Notes: generated from the letters alone by a model not told the origin. A stretch of 64,000 nt of DNA from Gammaproteobacteria bacterium (GCA_020445405.1 JAGRGQ010000001.1:62001-126000), one strand, 5' to 3'. Positions 17,684 to 27,328 are shown, counted from the first letter of the stretch. Numbers and translations: made by a program.

Positions 17684-19213
17684 TTAAGGCGTGGCCGCCG
17701 GCGCTCCTGAACAGACACCCACCTGGAATCCATCTCTGTCCCGGTACAGCGCAGTCTCTGAAAACAGGTTCCACAATCCCATGAAATCCCAGGATCCCTT
17801 GGCGAAAGTGAGCCCAAACCATAGGTTTGCCCGACCCTTGCTGACGTGCGTGACATTGTCACTGAAATAGGGGTCGCAGGCAGGTGGCGCGGAGCGGGTG
17901 ACAATAGTCGCTGTATTTGAATCCAACGCTTCGCCGGTGCTGGATACAGGTCGCAGACGGTAATGGTAGGTCATATCCGGAGAGAGCCCCGGATCGACGT
18001 AACTGCTGCCGGTTTCCGGCGTATCCGTGATACGCCGGAACAGACCGTCCGCATCCGCGGCCCGGTAGAGATGGTAACCCGATGCCTGGCTGCCGCCACT
18101 CCAGACCAGGGATACCGATCCGGCGGTGGAGTCGATTGCGGAGAGTACCGGTGGTTTGTCGATCGATTCAGGTGCGGAAGCGCTGTAATCTGTTGCGAGC
18201 TGGTCAAGCATGCTGCGAACGGCTTTAATCTGCGCACCAGTGCGATATGCGAAATCCGCGCCGGAATAGCCCCACCAATCCCAGCACCCCTGGGGATTTA
18301 ACGGACTCAGATGGGTCGCCTGTGTCTGTGGGTAGAGAATGATGATTCTGTTGTTGTCCGCCCACCGGTTATAGCCTGCATACCGATAAAACTTGTCTTC
18401 GACCTCTCCCGCATACTGGCGGCATCCATGAAATGCGATATGCACCCGGCAAGGCTCCCCCTCGGAACAGGATTTCGGGACATAAAGATAGCCCTCCCTG
18501 GCCATGCCTGACCGGTCATTGTCGCCGGAAATGTATGCTGTCTGATCGAAGGGGAGAATGGTACCGCCGGGGTCGTTTACAGGCGGTGCCAGTCCCCCGT
18601 GAATGTGTTGCAACATCAACCCGGCCCCATCGTAATCGCAATCGTTTATAAACGCACCCCCGGTCAGCTGGCATTCGTTACCGTAAACCAGAGTGATCAT
18701 GGCATGACCCGCGGGCAGTGTGTTTTGGTAAAAGATATGTGTGGAGGGGACAAAGTGCAGAAAATAGTCATACAGGCTATTCATGACCGATTGTCTGACA
18801 ACGCCATCGTTATATCCGGAAAACAGCCAGATCCGCTGCCGGCGAATGTTGTCCAACGGGGCGATTCTGGCGTCGGCGGCAGCGGATTCGGTTTCGGTGA
18901 TGGCGTTCCGGGGATCCGGCCGGCCCTGCATGCAGAGCCCAAGCGCGGTGCCGACTCCCCCGGCTCCGCAGCGATACGGACCCCCGGCAAACACCCCAAT
19001 TCCGGTGACTATATCCGAATGGGCAATTGCAAACTGGACCGCCATGTAAGCACCTGAAGAGATGCCGGAGACGGAAGTCTCTCTTATATCGACGTTGTAA
19101 CCGGCAAGCGGACTGGCTGAGGAGGCTGCTGCAACCAGAAGGCAGAGCAGAAATCCCATCAGCTGACTGATACGAGGCTGAATGTTTGTGGCTGTGCCTG
19201 CAGTCTCAATCAT
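17684..19213 (-). CDS. Secreted PHB-depolymerase-like esterase with fibronectin type III domain
   Basis: The 509-residue product has a hydrophobic signal segment (MGFLLCLLVAAASSASP, about residues 19-35), then an alpha/beta-hydrolase domain with the lipase-type box SGISSGAYMAVQF near residue 50. Later come AFHGCRQYAGEVEDKFYRYAGYNRWAD and GCWDWWGYSG, typical of extracellular polyhydroxybutyrate depolymerase family esterases. An FN3 domain follows (about 365-450, containing SVSLVWSGGSQASGYHLYRA), then a C-terminal DNVTHVSKGRANLWFGL module seen at the end of related proteins. It probably hydrolyses a polyester or other ester outside the cytoplasm. The frame is open to 19567, but the upstream part has no coding character. 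The ATG at 19213 is chosen, with 19159 as an alternative. Confidence 0.85.
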   Translation of the reverse strand: MIETAGTATNIQPRISQLMGFLLCLLVAAASSASPLAGYNVDIRETSVSGISSGAYMAVQFAIAHSDIVTGIGVFAGGPYRCGAGGVGTALGLCMQGRPDPRNAITETESAAADARIAPLDNIRRQRIWLFSGYNDGVVRQSVMNSLYDYFLHFVPSTHIFYQNTLPAGHAMITLVYGNECQLTGGAFINDCDYDGAGLMLQHIHGGLAPPVNDPGGTILPFDQTAYISGDNDRSGMAREGYLYVPKSCSEGEPCRVHIAFHGCRQYAGEVEDKFYRYAGYNRWADNNRIIILYPQTQATHLSPLNPQGCWDWWGYSGADFAYRTGAQIKAVRSMLDQLATDYSASAPESIDKPPVLSAIDSTAGSVSLVWSGGSQASGYHLYRAADADGLFRRITDTPETGSSYVDPGLSPDMTYHYRLRPVSSTGEALDSNTATIVTRSAPPACDPYFSDNVTHVSKGRANLWFGLTFAKGSWDFMGLWNLFSETALYRDRDGFQVGVCSGAPAATP

Positions 19214-19561
19214 CTTCTGAATACTATGTACGGAAATGCGATGTTCTAATAAATCCCGGTCGTCCCGGTGGATGCTGGAATGGCGGACAAAATCAGTTAC
19301 CGGATGCCGAAGTATCGATGCCGGATAGCAAGGATATGAGAGACTGCGCACAGGCACAAATCGTGAAACCCGATACTTCCAGCCGACAACTGTCCGCGCT
19401 TCATTCCCTAGTATCTCAGGCTCAATTTCCGAGCGGTACACTCTGGCATTTTTCCGGTCGCCGGAATACCATAACCTTACTGACAATCGCTTGAAAATTG
19501 TTTCTGGCTTGCCTATCGGTAAATCGGCGGGGTAAAGACAATCCGTACAGGCAGCAACTCC
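19214..19561. other. Gap between the divergent esterase and ABC genes
   Basis: About 350 bases separate the esterase start from the GTG start of the ABC ATPase. Frames here are short or are the non-coding extension of the esterase frame. The spacer should carry the two divergent promoters. I see no convincing dyad. Confidence 0.5.
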
Positions 19562-20488
19562 GTGCAACCGATAATTTCAATAAAAAATCTCTCAAAAACA
19601 TACGCTTCCGGACATCAGGCGCTTCAGGATGTGAGTCTGGATATCGCCGAAGGAGAGATACTCGCACTACTCGGGCCTAATGGTGCCGGTAAGACGACAT
19701 TAATCTCGATAATTTGCGGCATAGTCACTCCCAGCGCGGGGCGTGTTACGGTTGCGGGTTTCGATATTATCGACGATTTCAGGCAAACGCGGGAAATGAT
19801 CGGACTGGTTCCGCAGGAACTCACGCTTGGCGCATTCGATACGGTCTGGAATACCGTCAGTTTCAGCCGGGGGCTGTTCGGGAAAAGACCCAATCCTGAA
19901 TTTCTCCGCCAGCTGCTGCGTCAACTGGCGTTGTTCGAGAAGAGAGAGAGCGAACTGATGACGCTGTCCGGTGGGATGAAACGCCGTGTCCTGATCGCGA
20001 AAGCGCTGGCGCATGAGCCGAAGATCCTGTTTCTGGATGAACCGACGGCCGGTGTCGATGTGGAATTGCGCAAGGAGATGTGGCGCATAGTCGAAAGATT
20101 ACGGACGGCAGGTGTCACGATTATATTGACCACGCACTATATCGAAGAGGCTGAGGAGATCGCCGACCGTGTCGGTGTAATCAACGAAGGCAGATTACTG
20201 CTGGTAGACGATAAGAGATCGCTGATGCATGAGTTGGGCAAGAAGCAACTGGAGATTGAGCTCAAGGAGCGGATAGATATCATGCCGGCGAACCTGGTTG
20301 ACTGGAATCTGGAGCTGTCCGCTGACGGCAGACAGTTAACCTACACTTACGATACTCAGGCACGGACTACAGGCATTACGATGCTGCTGCAGGCGATTGG
20401 CGACGCCGGGCTGTCGTTGAAAGACCTCAAATCCAAACAGAGTTCACTCGAGGAGATTTTTGTCGATCTGGTAAATCTGAAACCATGA
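19562..20488 (+). CDS. ABC-2 type transporter ATP-binding protein
   Basis: This 308-residue ATPase powers the membrane partner encoded directly downstream. It shows Walker [10 protein letters not shown] at residues 38-46, a Q-loop in LVPQELTL, the signature LSGGMKRRV near 137, Walker [13 protein letters not shown] and the switch histidine in [13 protein letters not shown]-terminal extension of about 80 residues follows, as in YadG/DrrA-like exporters. The start is a GTG at 19562, whose N-terminus ([14 protein letters not shown]) agrees with the family. The stop overlaps the next gene by 4 bases (ATGA), so the two are translationally coupled. The substrate is unknown. Confidence 0.92.
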   Translation: MQPIISIKNLSKTYASGHQALQDVSLDIAEGEILALLGPNGAGKTTLISIICGIVTPSAGRVTVAGFDIIDDFRQTREMIGLVPQELTLGAFDTVWNTVSFSRGLFGKRPNPEFLRQLLRQLALFEKRESELMTLSGGMKRRVLIAKALAHEPKILFLDEPTAGVDVELRKEMWRIVERLRTAGVTIILTTHYIEEAEEIADRVGVINEGRLLLVDDKRSLMHELGKKQLEIELKERIDIMPANLVDWNLELSADGRQLTYTYDTQARTTGITMLLQAIGDAGLSLKDLKSKQSSLEEIFVDLVNLKP

Positions 20489-21246
20489 ATTATCATGCGA
20501 TCAAAGTGATCTACAAGTTCGAGATGCTGCGCGCCTGGAATACTTTCCTGCAGACTATCGCAAGTCCGGTAATCTCCACTTCGCTCTATTTTGTGGTTTT
20601 CGGTTCAGCGATTGGATCAAGAATTCAACAGGTTGAGGGTGTCAGCTACGGCGCTTTTATCGTACCGGGTCTGATGATGCTTTCGCTTTTGACGCAGAGT
20701 ATTTCCAACGCATCGTTCGGAATCTACTTCCCGCGGTTTACCGGTACCATATATGAAGTGCTCTCGGCACCGATCTCCTTCTTCGAGATACTCCTGGGTT
20801 ATGTGGGAGCGGCTGCCAGCAAATCCCTGATCATTGGCGGAATTATCCTGTTTACCGCCGGTTTTTTCGTGGATCTGTCGATTGCACATCCCGTCTGGAT
20901 GCTGGCTTTTCTGGTTCTTACCTCTATTACGTTCAGTCTTCTCGGATTTATCATAGGCATATGGGCCGACAACTTCGAGAAGCTGCAGCTCATTCCGTTA
21001 CTGGTGATCACGCCGCTGGTTTTCCTCGGCGGCAGCTTTTACTCGGTCGGCATGCTTCCTCCGGCATGGCAAACGGTGACGCTTTTCAATCCGGTTTTAT
21101 ACCTGATCAGTGGTTTCCGGTGGAGTTTCTTTGAGGTATCGGATGTCAGCGTTGGATTGAGCCTGTTCATGATTCTGCTTTTTTTGACCATCTGCATCGC
21201 TATCGTCTGGTGGATGTTCAGAACGGGTTATCGCCTGAAACAGTGA
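20485..21246 (+). CDS. ABC-2 type transporter permease
   Basis: The 253-residue protein has six hydrophobic segments typical of ABC-2 permeases (YadH-like). It opens with a short amphipathic stretch ([20 protein letters not shown]) and later contains the family stretch [25 protein letters not shown] (about residues 171-195), in which [10 protein letters not shown] precedes the last helices. With the ATPase at 19562 it forms a two-gene exporter of an unidentified, probably hydrophobic or polysaccharide-like compound. The ATG at 20485 overlaps the upstream stop. Confidence 0.92.
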   Translation: MNYHAIKVIYKFEMLRAWNTFLQTIASPVISTSLYFVVFGSAIGSRIQQVEGVSYGAFIVPGLMMLSLLTQSISNASFGIYFPRFTGTIYEVLSAPISFFEILLGYVGAAASKSLIIGGIILFTAGFFVDLSIAHPVWMLAFLVLTSITFSLLGFIIGIWADNFEKLQLIPLLVITPLVFLGGSFYSVGMLPPAWQTVTLFNPVLYLISGFRWSFFEVSDVSVGLSLFMILLFLTICIAIVWWMFRTGYRLKQ

Positions 21247-21608
21247 TCCACTGAACTGGCGGTGGTTATATGCACTCTCTTCGGAGCCGGGTCCGGCGTG
21301 ACAAGCCAACGACCGGTCGAGCGGTTGGACAGGCAAGCCGTTGCTGGCGTGGATGTTACCGAGCCGGAGCAACGCGACGGATGATTAATTTTCTATGCCG
21401 GGATGGTGGTAATACTGGTTAAATATTTCTTGTCGACAATAGTTATGATATTCATACTATAAATCTGTTATTCTCTGCCCCTAGTTTTGTTTATAAGAAC
21501 ATTTGTAGTCAGAGAATAACGATAATTCTGTATTCGCTAAACCTGGAACAGAGTGCAACTGCATGCGGATCATCTGCCCGGCCATAGGACAAATAAACAG
21601 GGGGGATA
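21247..21608. promoter_or_regulatory. Regulatory region upstream of the methylmalonyl-CoA decarboxylase operon
   Basis: This 360-base AT-rich spacer contains two notable symmetries. TTGTCGACAA at 21430-21439 is a perfect 10-base palindrome. GTTATTCTCTG at 21467-21477 and CAGAGAATAAC at 21510-21520 are exact 11-base reverse complements with a 32-base loop. A loose sigma-70-like pair, TTGTCG (21430) and CATACT (21453), overlaps the first palindrome. The second dyad begins about 140 bases before the start codon and may form a leader hairpin or an operator pair. I cannot tell which. Confidence 0.45.
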
Positions 21609-23162
21609 ATGACGGTTTCTAGAGAGTTGCTTCGCGATCTGCGCGAGCGGCGCAGGGTAGTGCACGAGGGCGGTGGCCGTGATAAGGCCGAGGCGCGGCA
21701 TAAAAAAGGGCAACTGACCGCCAGGGAACGCATTGCCATTCTGTTCCAGGAAGGCACCTTTCAGGAGATTGGGCGCCTGATAACCCATCGTGCGCGTGGT
21801 TTCGGCATGGCCGACAAGGTCATCCCCGCAGACGGCATTGTGGTCGGAACCGGCTTCGTGGACGGTCGCCAGGTCGCCACTTTCAGCCAGGACTTCACCG
21901 TTTCCGCCGGTACGCTGGGCCAGATGCATGCGGAAAAAATGGTCAGCGTGATGCAGTATGCGCTGAAGATGGGCGTGCCACTGATCGCATTCAAGGATTC
22001 AGGCGGCGCACGTATTCAGGAGGGTGTCGATGCGCTTTCCGGCTATGGACGGGTTTTCTACCACAATGTTCTCCTTTCCGGCGTAGTTCCGCAGATCGCC
22101 ATTATTGCGGGTCCCTGTGCCGGCGGTGCCGCCTATTCTCCGGCGCTGATGGATTTCACCATCATGACCAGGGAAAACGCTTACATGTTTATCACCGGGC
22201 CGCAGGTGATCAAGGCGGTGACCGGGCGCAATGTCTCCATGGATGAGGTAGGTTCCTCGTCCGTCCATGCCAGTGTCTCGGGTAATGCCCATTTTGTGGC
22301 GGAAGATGATCAACATGCCGTCGAGCTGGCCCGCAAACTGTTGAGTTTTCTTCCGGCCAACAACACCGAAGATCCTCCGCACCGTCCGTTCGAGGATATG
22401 GATCTGGGTGATGATGGGGAGATGGAGCTTCTGATACCGGAGGATGCGTCAGCCCCTATGGATGTTCGTCTGATTATCGACCGGCTTGTCGATGATGGCG
22501 ACTTCATGGAGGTTCATGCCGGCTGGGCGCAGAATATTATCGTTGGCTTTGCCCGGGTGGAAGGTATCGTAATAGGTTTGATCGCCAATAATCCGAATGT
22601 CAAAGCCGGCGCGCTGGACATCGATGCTTCCGACAAGGCGGCCAAGTTTATCCGCGTCTGCAACGTGTTCAATGTTCCGCTTGTGACCCTGGTCGACGTA
22701 CCGGGATTTCTTCCGGGAATAGATCAGGAACGGGGCGGTATCATTCGCCATGGCGCGAAAATGCTGTTTGCCTATGCCTCCGCGACGGTGCCCAAAATCA
22801 CCCTTATCCTGCGCAAGGCATATGGCGGCTCCTATCTGGCTATGTGTTCCCAGGAGATGGGTGCGGATTTCGTCTATGCCTGGCCGACGGCTCAGATTGC
22901 GGTGATGGGGGCGGAAGGAGCGGTTAATATTCTCTACAGCAAGGAGATCAAGGCGGCCAAAGACCCGAAAGCGATGGCCGCAGAACTCACGGAACAGTAT
23001 AAGCAAGAGGTGGCGTCGCCTTATCTGGCCGCATCCAAGGGTTACATCACCGATGTCATAGAGCCAGCGGAAACACGCTCTACTCTGGCACTGTCTTTGC
23101 GTAAAACATTATCCAAGCGGGAGCTGAGGCCGCCTAAGAAACACGGTGATATTCCGCTCTAA
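21609..23162 (+). CDS. mmdA: Methylmalonyl-CoA decarboxylase alpha subunit (carboxyltransferase)
   Basis: The 517-residue carboxyltransferase has two crotonase-fold halves. Acyl-CoA-binding features are KDSGGARIQEGVDALSGYGRVFYHN and PCAGGAAYSPALMDFTIM in the N-half, and DVPGFLPGIDQERGGIIRHGAKMLFAYA and RKAYGGSYLAMCSQEMGADF in the C-half. On sequence alone it could be a propionyl-CoA carboxylase beta chain. The operon decides: it is followed by a small membrane subunit, a biotin carrier and an OadB/MmdB-type membrane decarboxylase, and no biotin carboxylase is present. That set is the sodium-pumping methylmalonyl-CoA decarboxylase. A glutaconyl-CoA enzyme would have a longer alpha subunit. The start at 21609 has a GGGGGGA ribosome site. 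Confidence 0.9.
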   Translation: MTVSRELLRDLRERRRVVHEGGGRDKAEARHKKGQLTARERIAILFQEGTFQEIGRLITHRARGFGMADKVIPADGIVVGTGFVDGRQVATFSQDFTVSAGTLGQMHAEKMVSVMQYALKMGVPLIAFKDSGGARIQEGVDALSGYGRVFYHNVLLSGVVPQIAIIAGPCAGGAAYSPALMDFTIMTRENAYMFITGPQVIKAVTGRNVSMDEVGSSSVHASVSGNAHFVAEDDQHAVELARKLLSFLPANNTEDPPHRPFEDMDLGDDGEMELLIPEDASAPMDVRLIIDRLVDDGDFMEVHAGWAQNIIVGFARVEGIVIGLIANNPNVKAGALDIDASDKAAKFIRVCNVFNVPLVTLVDVPGFLPGIDQERGGIIRHGAKMLFAYASATVPKITLILRKAYGGSYLAMCSQEMGADFVYAWPTAQIAVMGAEGAVNILYSKEIKAAKDPKAMAAELTEQYKQEVASPYLAASKGYITDVIEPAETRSTLALSLRKTLSKRELRPPKKHGDIPL

Positions 23163-23190
23163 AAGATGTCTGCGGGGAGAGACACGCTAA

Positions 23191-23520
23191 ATGACAGATC
23201 TCATCATCAAGTCCCTGGGCATGTATGGACTGACTATTGTCATCTCCATGCTCTCTGCCTGCCTGATCAAATTGATCGTGGTGGTTATCGCCAAATCGGA
23301 AGACAGAAGAAAGCAGGCCAGAATCAAGGCGGAGAAGGTGCCGGAGCCTGCGCTTACCGGTGACGTGGACGCCAGCCATGTGGCTGCGATTTCTGCTGCA
23401 GTTTTTGCCGTGCTGGGCAGTCACCGCATAGTTCATATCGAAGGGGCAAGACAGACACCCAGCTGGGCTGTGGAGGGGAAACTGCAGCATCACACTTCAC
23501 ACAATGTTCGACGAACTTAA
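23191..23520 (+). CDS. Sodium-pump decarboxylase small membrane subunit (OadG/MmdD-like)
   Basis: The 109-residue product has one N-terminal membrane helix (about residues 8-33, GMYGLTIVISMLSACLIKLIVVVIA) followed by a charged linker and a hydrophilic tail (residues 35-109). This is the organisation of the gamma subunit of oxaloacetate decarboxylase and delta subunit of methylmalonyl-CoA decarboxylase, which hold the complex together. Residues AAISAAVFAVLGSHRIVHIEG match the common C-terminal part of that family. It lies between the alpha subunit (28 bases upstream) and the biotin carrier (83 bases downstream). The ribosome site is GGGGAGAG. Confidence 0.85.
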   Translation: MTDLIIKSLGMYGLTIVISMLSACLIKLIVVVIAKSEDRRKQARIKAEKVPEPALTGDVDASHVAAISAAVFAVLGSHRIVHIEGARQTPSWAVEGKLQHHTSHNVRRT

Positions 23521-23603
23521 TACCGGCACTTAATAACGAATTCAGCTTGATACAATGGCAGTAAACCATTGCGCAGAGTTTCAGGGGGTCAGACAGACGA
23601 ATT

Positions 23604-23990
23604 ATGGAAAGGAAATTTAAAGTTACCGTGGATGGCAAGCCCTACGAAGTCATCGTCGAGGATGTTTCGGAAGTGGGCACCAATTTATATCCATCACCGG
23701 GGCTGAGGGCCAATATAGTCACCACTGCACCCGCCGCGGCCGCAGCAACTGCCGCACCGGCAAACGCTGCAACAGGCGCCGATGAACTGCCCAGTCCGCT
23801 GTCGGGCGTGATTGTTGAAATCGCTGTCAGTCCCGGCATGTCCGTCGCAAAAGGCGACAAGGTCATTGTTGTGGAGGCGATGAAGATGAAGACGATGGTA
23901 AGCGCCCACAAATCAGGCAAGATCTCCTCTATCGCAGTTGCCGTCGGTGACGGCGTGGAAGCAGGCCAGGCTTTGATGGTTATCGCGTAG
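23604..23990 (+). CDS. mmdC: Biotin carrier subunit of the sodium-pump decarboxylase
   Basis: The 128-residue product has an N-terminal stretch typical of biotin-attachment subunits (MERKFKVTVDGKPYEVIVEDV), an alanine/threonine/proline-rich linker (about 38-60) and a C-terminal biotinyl domain. The biotinylated lysine is K94 in VVEAMKMKTMV, with the usual PLSGVI and GDGVEAGQALMVI flanks. It accepts the carboxyl group from the alpha subunit and carries it to the membrane beta subunit. The linker lets the domain swing between the two. It ends 19 bases before the beta-subunit start. Confidence 0.93.
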   Translation: MERKFKVTVDGKPYEVIVEDVSEVGTNLYPSPGLRANIVTTAPAAAAATAAPANAATGADELPSPLSGVIVEIAVSPGMSVAKGDKVIVVEAMKMKTMVSAHKSGKISSIAVAVGDGVEAGQALMVIA

Positions 23991-24009
23991 GTCACCGAAG
24001 GCGGAATCC

Positions 24010-25212
24010 ATGGATATCAATTTTCTGAATATTTTCCAGGGCCTGGCGACGCTGTCCGATTCAGAGCCGAAAATCATGATCGGGCGCATCTTTCTGATGT
24101 TTCTGGGCATGCTGCTGATATATCTTGGAAGAAAAGGCATTTTGGAAGCGCTGCTGATGATACCGATGGGCCTGGGTATGGCAACGGTCAACGCCGCCGT
24201 GCTGTTTCTGGATGACGGCCGTAAGGGCACCCTTTTTCTGGATCCCCTGATCAATAACAGCGAACAGTTGATAACCATGCTGCAGATTGACTGGCTGCAG
24301 CCAATTTACACTTTTACTTTTTCCAATGGCTTGATTGCATGTCTGGTGTTCATGGGTATTGGCGTCCTGCTGGACGTGGGTTTCGTCATGGCAAGACCCT
24401 TCACCTCCATGTTCATCGCGCTTTGCGCGGAGATCGGCACCGTCATCACGCTGCCGTTGGCCGTATGGATGGGTCTGCCAGTCGCGGATGCGGCCGCCAC
24501 AGCCACTATCGGCGGTGCGGACGGGCCAATGATACTGTTCACGGCGTTGATTTTGTCCAAAGACCTGTTTGTGCCTATCACCGTAGTTGCCTATCTCTAC
24601 CTGGGACTGACTTACGGCGGCTATCCCTGGTTGATTAAACTGATGGTGCCGCGTCATATACGCGGCATGAAAATGCCGGTGGAGAAGACCCGGGAAATCT
24701 CGTCGACGGAAAAGTTGGTTTTCGCCGTGATCGCCAACGTGATTCTATGTCTGTTGTTCCCGGTGGCGGCACCCCTGTTTTTCTCTCTCTTTATCGGTGT
24801 GATCATTCGAGAAAGCGGAATGGTCAAGTTTGCCGAAACTTTCTCTGGCCCGATCCTTTACGGGGCCACTTTCTTTCTCGGCCTTTTGCTTGGCATCCTG
24901 TGCGAAGCCAGTACCATTCTGAGCCCGGACGTGCTGACTCTTCTGATCCTGGGAATCGTGGCGCTGACGTTTTCCGGTATCGGCGGATTGCTGGGCGGAT
25001 GGGTTTTATATTTCGTAACCGGCAAAAAGTTTAATCCGGTAATTGGAATTGCCGGGGTCAGTTGTGTGCCCACCTGCGCCAAGGTGGCGCAAAAATCGGT
25101 TGCTGAGGTGACTCCCGACGCTGTGGTGTTGCCGCATGCACTTGGGGCCAGTATTTCAGGCGTTATCACATCGGCAATTTTTGCCGGTGTGCTGATTACA
25201 CTGGTCAGATAG
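24010..25212 (+). CDS. mmdB: Sodium-pumping decarboxylase beta subunit (OadB/MmdB)
   Basis: The 400-residue protein has about ten membrane segments. It decarboxylates carboxybiotin and couples this to Na+ export. Signature stretches are ATIGGADGPMILFTALILSKDLF (about 160-182), whose aspartate is the key sodium-site residue in the family, and the C-terminal region GVSCVPTCAKVAQKSVAEVTPDAVVLPHALGASISGVITSAI. The length fits MmdB/GcdB/OadB. As the last gene of the four-gene operon it makes the complex complete: the cell can turn (S)-methylmalonyl-CoA into propionyl-CoA and store the energy as a sodium gradient. It converges with the polyprenyl sugar transferase. Confidence 0.95.
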   Translation: MDINFLNIFQGLATLSDSEPKIMIGRIFLMFLGMLLIYLGRKGILEALLMIPMGLGMATVNAAVLFLDDGRKGTLFLDPLINNSEQLITMLQIDWLQPIYTFTFSNGLIACLVFMGIGVLLDVGFVMARPFTSMFIALCAEIGTVITLPLAVWMGLPVADAAATATIGGADGPMILFTALILSKDLFVPITVVAYLYLGLTYGGYPWLIKLMVPRHIRGMKMPVEKTREISSTEKLVFAVIANVILCLLFPVAAPLFFSLFIGVIIRESGMVKFAETFSGPILYGATFFLGLLLGILCEASTILSPDVLTLLILGIVALTFSGIGGLLGGWVLYFVTGKKFNPVIGIAGVSCVPTCAKVAQKSVAEVTPDAVVLPHALGASISGVITSAIFAGVLITLVR

Positions 25213-25280
25213 GTCTCTTTTCCGGCGTGCAGCTGGCCTGCGGAAATGAAAACCATCGAACGGTTGCAAGGGTATTTTTA

Positions 25281-25305
25281 CGGTTTTCTGTCCCGCTGAA
25301 AACCG
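25281..25305. repeat. 8-bp hairpin in the convergent gap (possible terminator)
   Basis: CGGTTTTC (25281-25288) and GAAAACCG (25298-25305) are exact reverse complements around 9 bases. The hairpin lies 69 bases after mmdB and 113 bases after the convergent sugar-transferase gene. No T-run follows on either strand, so a termination role is only possible. Confidence 0.35.
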
Positions 25306-25417
25306 GGGAAGTGTGCAGCGACACCATCGCACCGGTTATGGAGCGACAAACTCTGGAGTTTCCTTGCCGGACAGAGAGTGACTCTCCCCGAACCAGCGTC
25401 AGTGAAATTCAGTTGAT

Positions 25418-26845
25418 TCAATACGCGTTTCTACTGAACAGAGCGAACAGTGTCCGCACCATAATGCTGAGGTCAAACGCAATTGACCAGTTGTTGATAT
25501 ATTCGAGATCGCTCTGAACCCGCTTCTCCATCTGCGACAGCTCCTTGGTTTCACCGCGATAACCCCGAACCTGAGCGAGACCTGTAATTCCGGGCTTGAT
25601 GCGGTGGCGGGTAAGGTAGTCGGAGATGCGTTTTGAATACTCGACGTTGTGCTGAACGGCATGAGGCCTCGGGCCGACCAGCGACATCTGTCCCGTCAGC
25701 ACATTCAGCAGCTGCGGAAGCTCATCGATGCTGGTTCGTCTTATAAAACGTCCGACTCTGGTTACTCTGGGGTCATCGCGGGTGGCCTGCTCGACCTTGT
25801 CGCTGTCTGACGGCTGCAAGTGCATACTGCGAAACTTCCAAATCTTGAATTCACGGCCGTCCCAGCCGGTCCTGGCCTGACGAAAAAACACCGGTCCCGG
25901 TGATTCGAGTTTAATGGCGATAGCAGTGATCAGGAAAATCGGACTGAGCAGGATGATCGCGATTGTAGCAATTACCTTATCTTCAATGGCTTTGCTCAGC
26001 AGGTGGGTTCCGATGAGCGGGGTCTCCGACAGTGTAAGAATCGGTATTCCGGCCAGTTCCTTCACACTGTGATTTATCAGGTTGAGTGCAAAGATATTCG
26101 GTGCCCAGTGAATGTTCACGTTGGTATCCAGCAGGTCATGGTAGATATCTTTGATCAATGGGGACGCATCGAGGGGGACAGCGATATACACCGTCCGGAT
26201 CTGATGTGCCTGAATCAATTTGCCAATTTCTTCGAGCTTTCCCATCACCGGGATATGATCCGTGTTCGCTTCAGTTGTCGGTTCGCCATTGAGCGTAATG
26301 GCGCCCAATACAACCTCATTCAACCAGGGATTGCTGTTGATCCGGTCAAAAATATGGTTAGCGAGTTCACCGGTGCCGACCACCAGCGCTTTGACCTGTT
26401 CCTGCCGTGCCAGATTGACACGCTGCAGATATCGGAAACCGACATGGCCCGCGACCTGTACCAGGAATCCGAGGACATAGAGCAGGGTGACAATGACGCG
26501 GGAGTAAAGATCTGTACTCTTGGTAAGAAATGCCAGCAGAAACAGCAGGAAAAACGCAATACTCCAGGCCTTCCCCAGCGTCAACAGCTTTTTGGTCATA
26601 CCGCCGTGCAACCGGTAGATGCCAAACCGGTCATAAACCACAGCCATCAGACCAAGCAGCGTAATCGCCAGGATGATGTATTGAGTCGTTAAAGCGTCCT
26701 GGTATATGTAGCTGAGCGATACGGTCAGGATGATGACCAGTAACCCGTCAAGCAGTGCCTGAAACGCATTTGACAGGCTATTGCGGCGCTGTAGCAGGGA
26801 ACGTGTCCGGGATTGATTCTTTAACAACTTTGAACCTGTTTTCAA
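25418..26845 (-). CDS. Undecaprenyl-phosphate sugar phosphotransferase (WcaJ-type)
   Basis: The 475-residue protein starts exopolysaccharide repeat-unit synthesis by moving a sugar-1-phosphate (often glucose) to undecaprenyl phosphate. It has four N-terminal membrane helices (about residues 28-145), a CoA-binding-like Rossmann domain with VVGTGELANHIFDRI (about 163-177), and a C-terminal bacterial sugar transferase domain. That domain contains KLESPGPVFFRQARTGWDGREFKIWKFRSM (about 312-341), RRTSIDELPQLLNVLTGQMSLVGPRPH and KPGITGLAQVRGYRGET. These are the expected catalytic motifs. It is divergent from the rest of the locus, with a 483-base spacer. The product of its opening reaction should feed the export genes that follow. 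Confidence 0.92.
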   Translation of the reverse strand: MKTGSKLLKNQSRTRSLLQRRNSLSNAFQALLDGLLVIILTVSLSYIYQDALTTQYIILAITLLGLMAVVYDRFGIYRLHGGMTKKLLTLGKAWSIAFFLLFLLAFLTKSTDLYSRVIVTLLYVLGFLVQVAGHVGFRYLQRVNLARQEQVKALVVGTGELANHIFDRINSNPWLNEVVLGAITLNGEPTTEANTDHIPVMGKLEEIGKLIQAHQIRTVYIAVPLDASPLIKDIYHDLLDTNVNIHWAPNIFALNLINHSVKELAGIPILTLSETPLIGTHLLSKAIEDKVIATIAIILLSPIFLITAIAIKLESPGPVFFRQARTGWDGREFKIWKFRSMHLQPSDSDKVEQATRDDPRVTRVGRFIRRTSIDELPQLLNVLTGQMSLVGPRPHAVQHNVEYSKRISDYLTRHRIKPGITGLAQVRGYRGETKELSQMEKRVQSDLEYINNWSIAFDLSIMVRTLFALFSRNAY

Positions 26846-27328
26846 TGAACTGTCTATGCTCTGTATTGCTGAATAGCGGCACCATCGGCTATTACCTGGA
26901 GTGAATCTGTACCAAATACAGCACTCATACTGGAGCGGCGGGGATTATATTCTAAATTGCATCATCCACCCTACACCGCACAACCATTTTTACGTCCCGT
27001 ACGGATTCAAGTCTGCGTAGAGCGACTGAAAACACCCGGTCTACATTTCGTTCAGATAGAAAATTGCGGTCATGTGTCAATTTTACAACGCTTAACGGAA
27101 ACGTGACATTGATCGCTTATTCTTAAGATATTTCTTCTCTAATATATGGTCTAAGATTTAAGCTGAAAATAGCTGTAGTGCTGGACTATATGCCGGGCCA
27201 ATGATAAATATTCTTCGTTTTATCAGTGTAGTAGGGTTTTAGGCATGGTTCCGGAATAGTTAATAATCCCACGCAAAATTTATAACAGCGGTCAGGAAGC
27301 CAGTTCAAATAAGAATGAGGAACAGAAA
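26846..27328. other. Long AT-rich spacer between divergent exopolysaccharide genes
   Basis: These 483 bases contain no open frame of interest. They should hold the promoters for the sugar transferase and the VPLPA-CTERM gene. I searched for sigma-54 GG-N10-GC patterns and found no good one. TTAACGGAAAC at about 27093 recurs in the leader of the alpha/beta hydrolase gene at 37303, but the meaning is unclear. Confidence 0.5.

Noticed and set aside
26930-26990. Possible sigma-54 promoter for the WcaJ-type gene (GG...TGATGCAA on the minus strand)
   Set aside because: The GG to GC spacing is 9 instead of 10, and the minus-24 element is poor.
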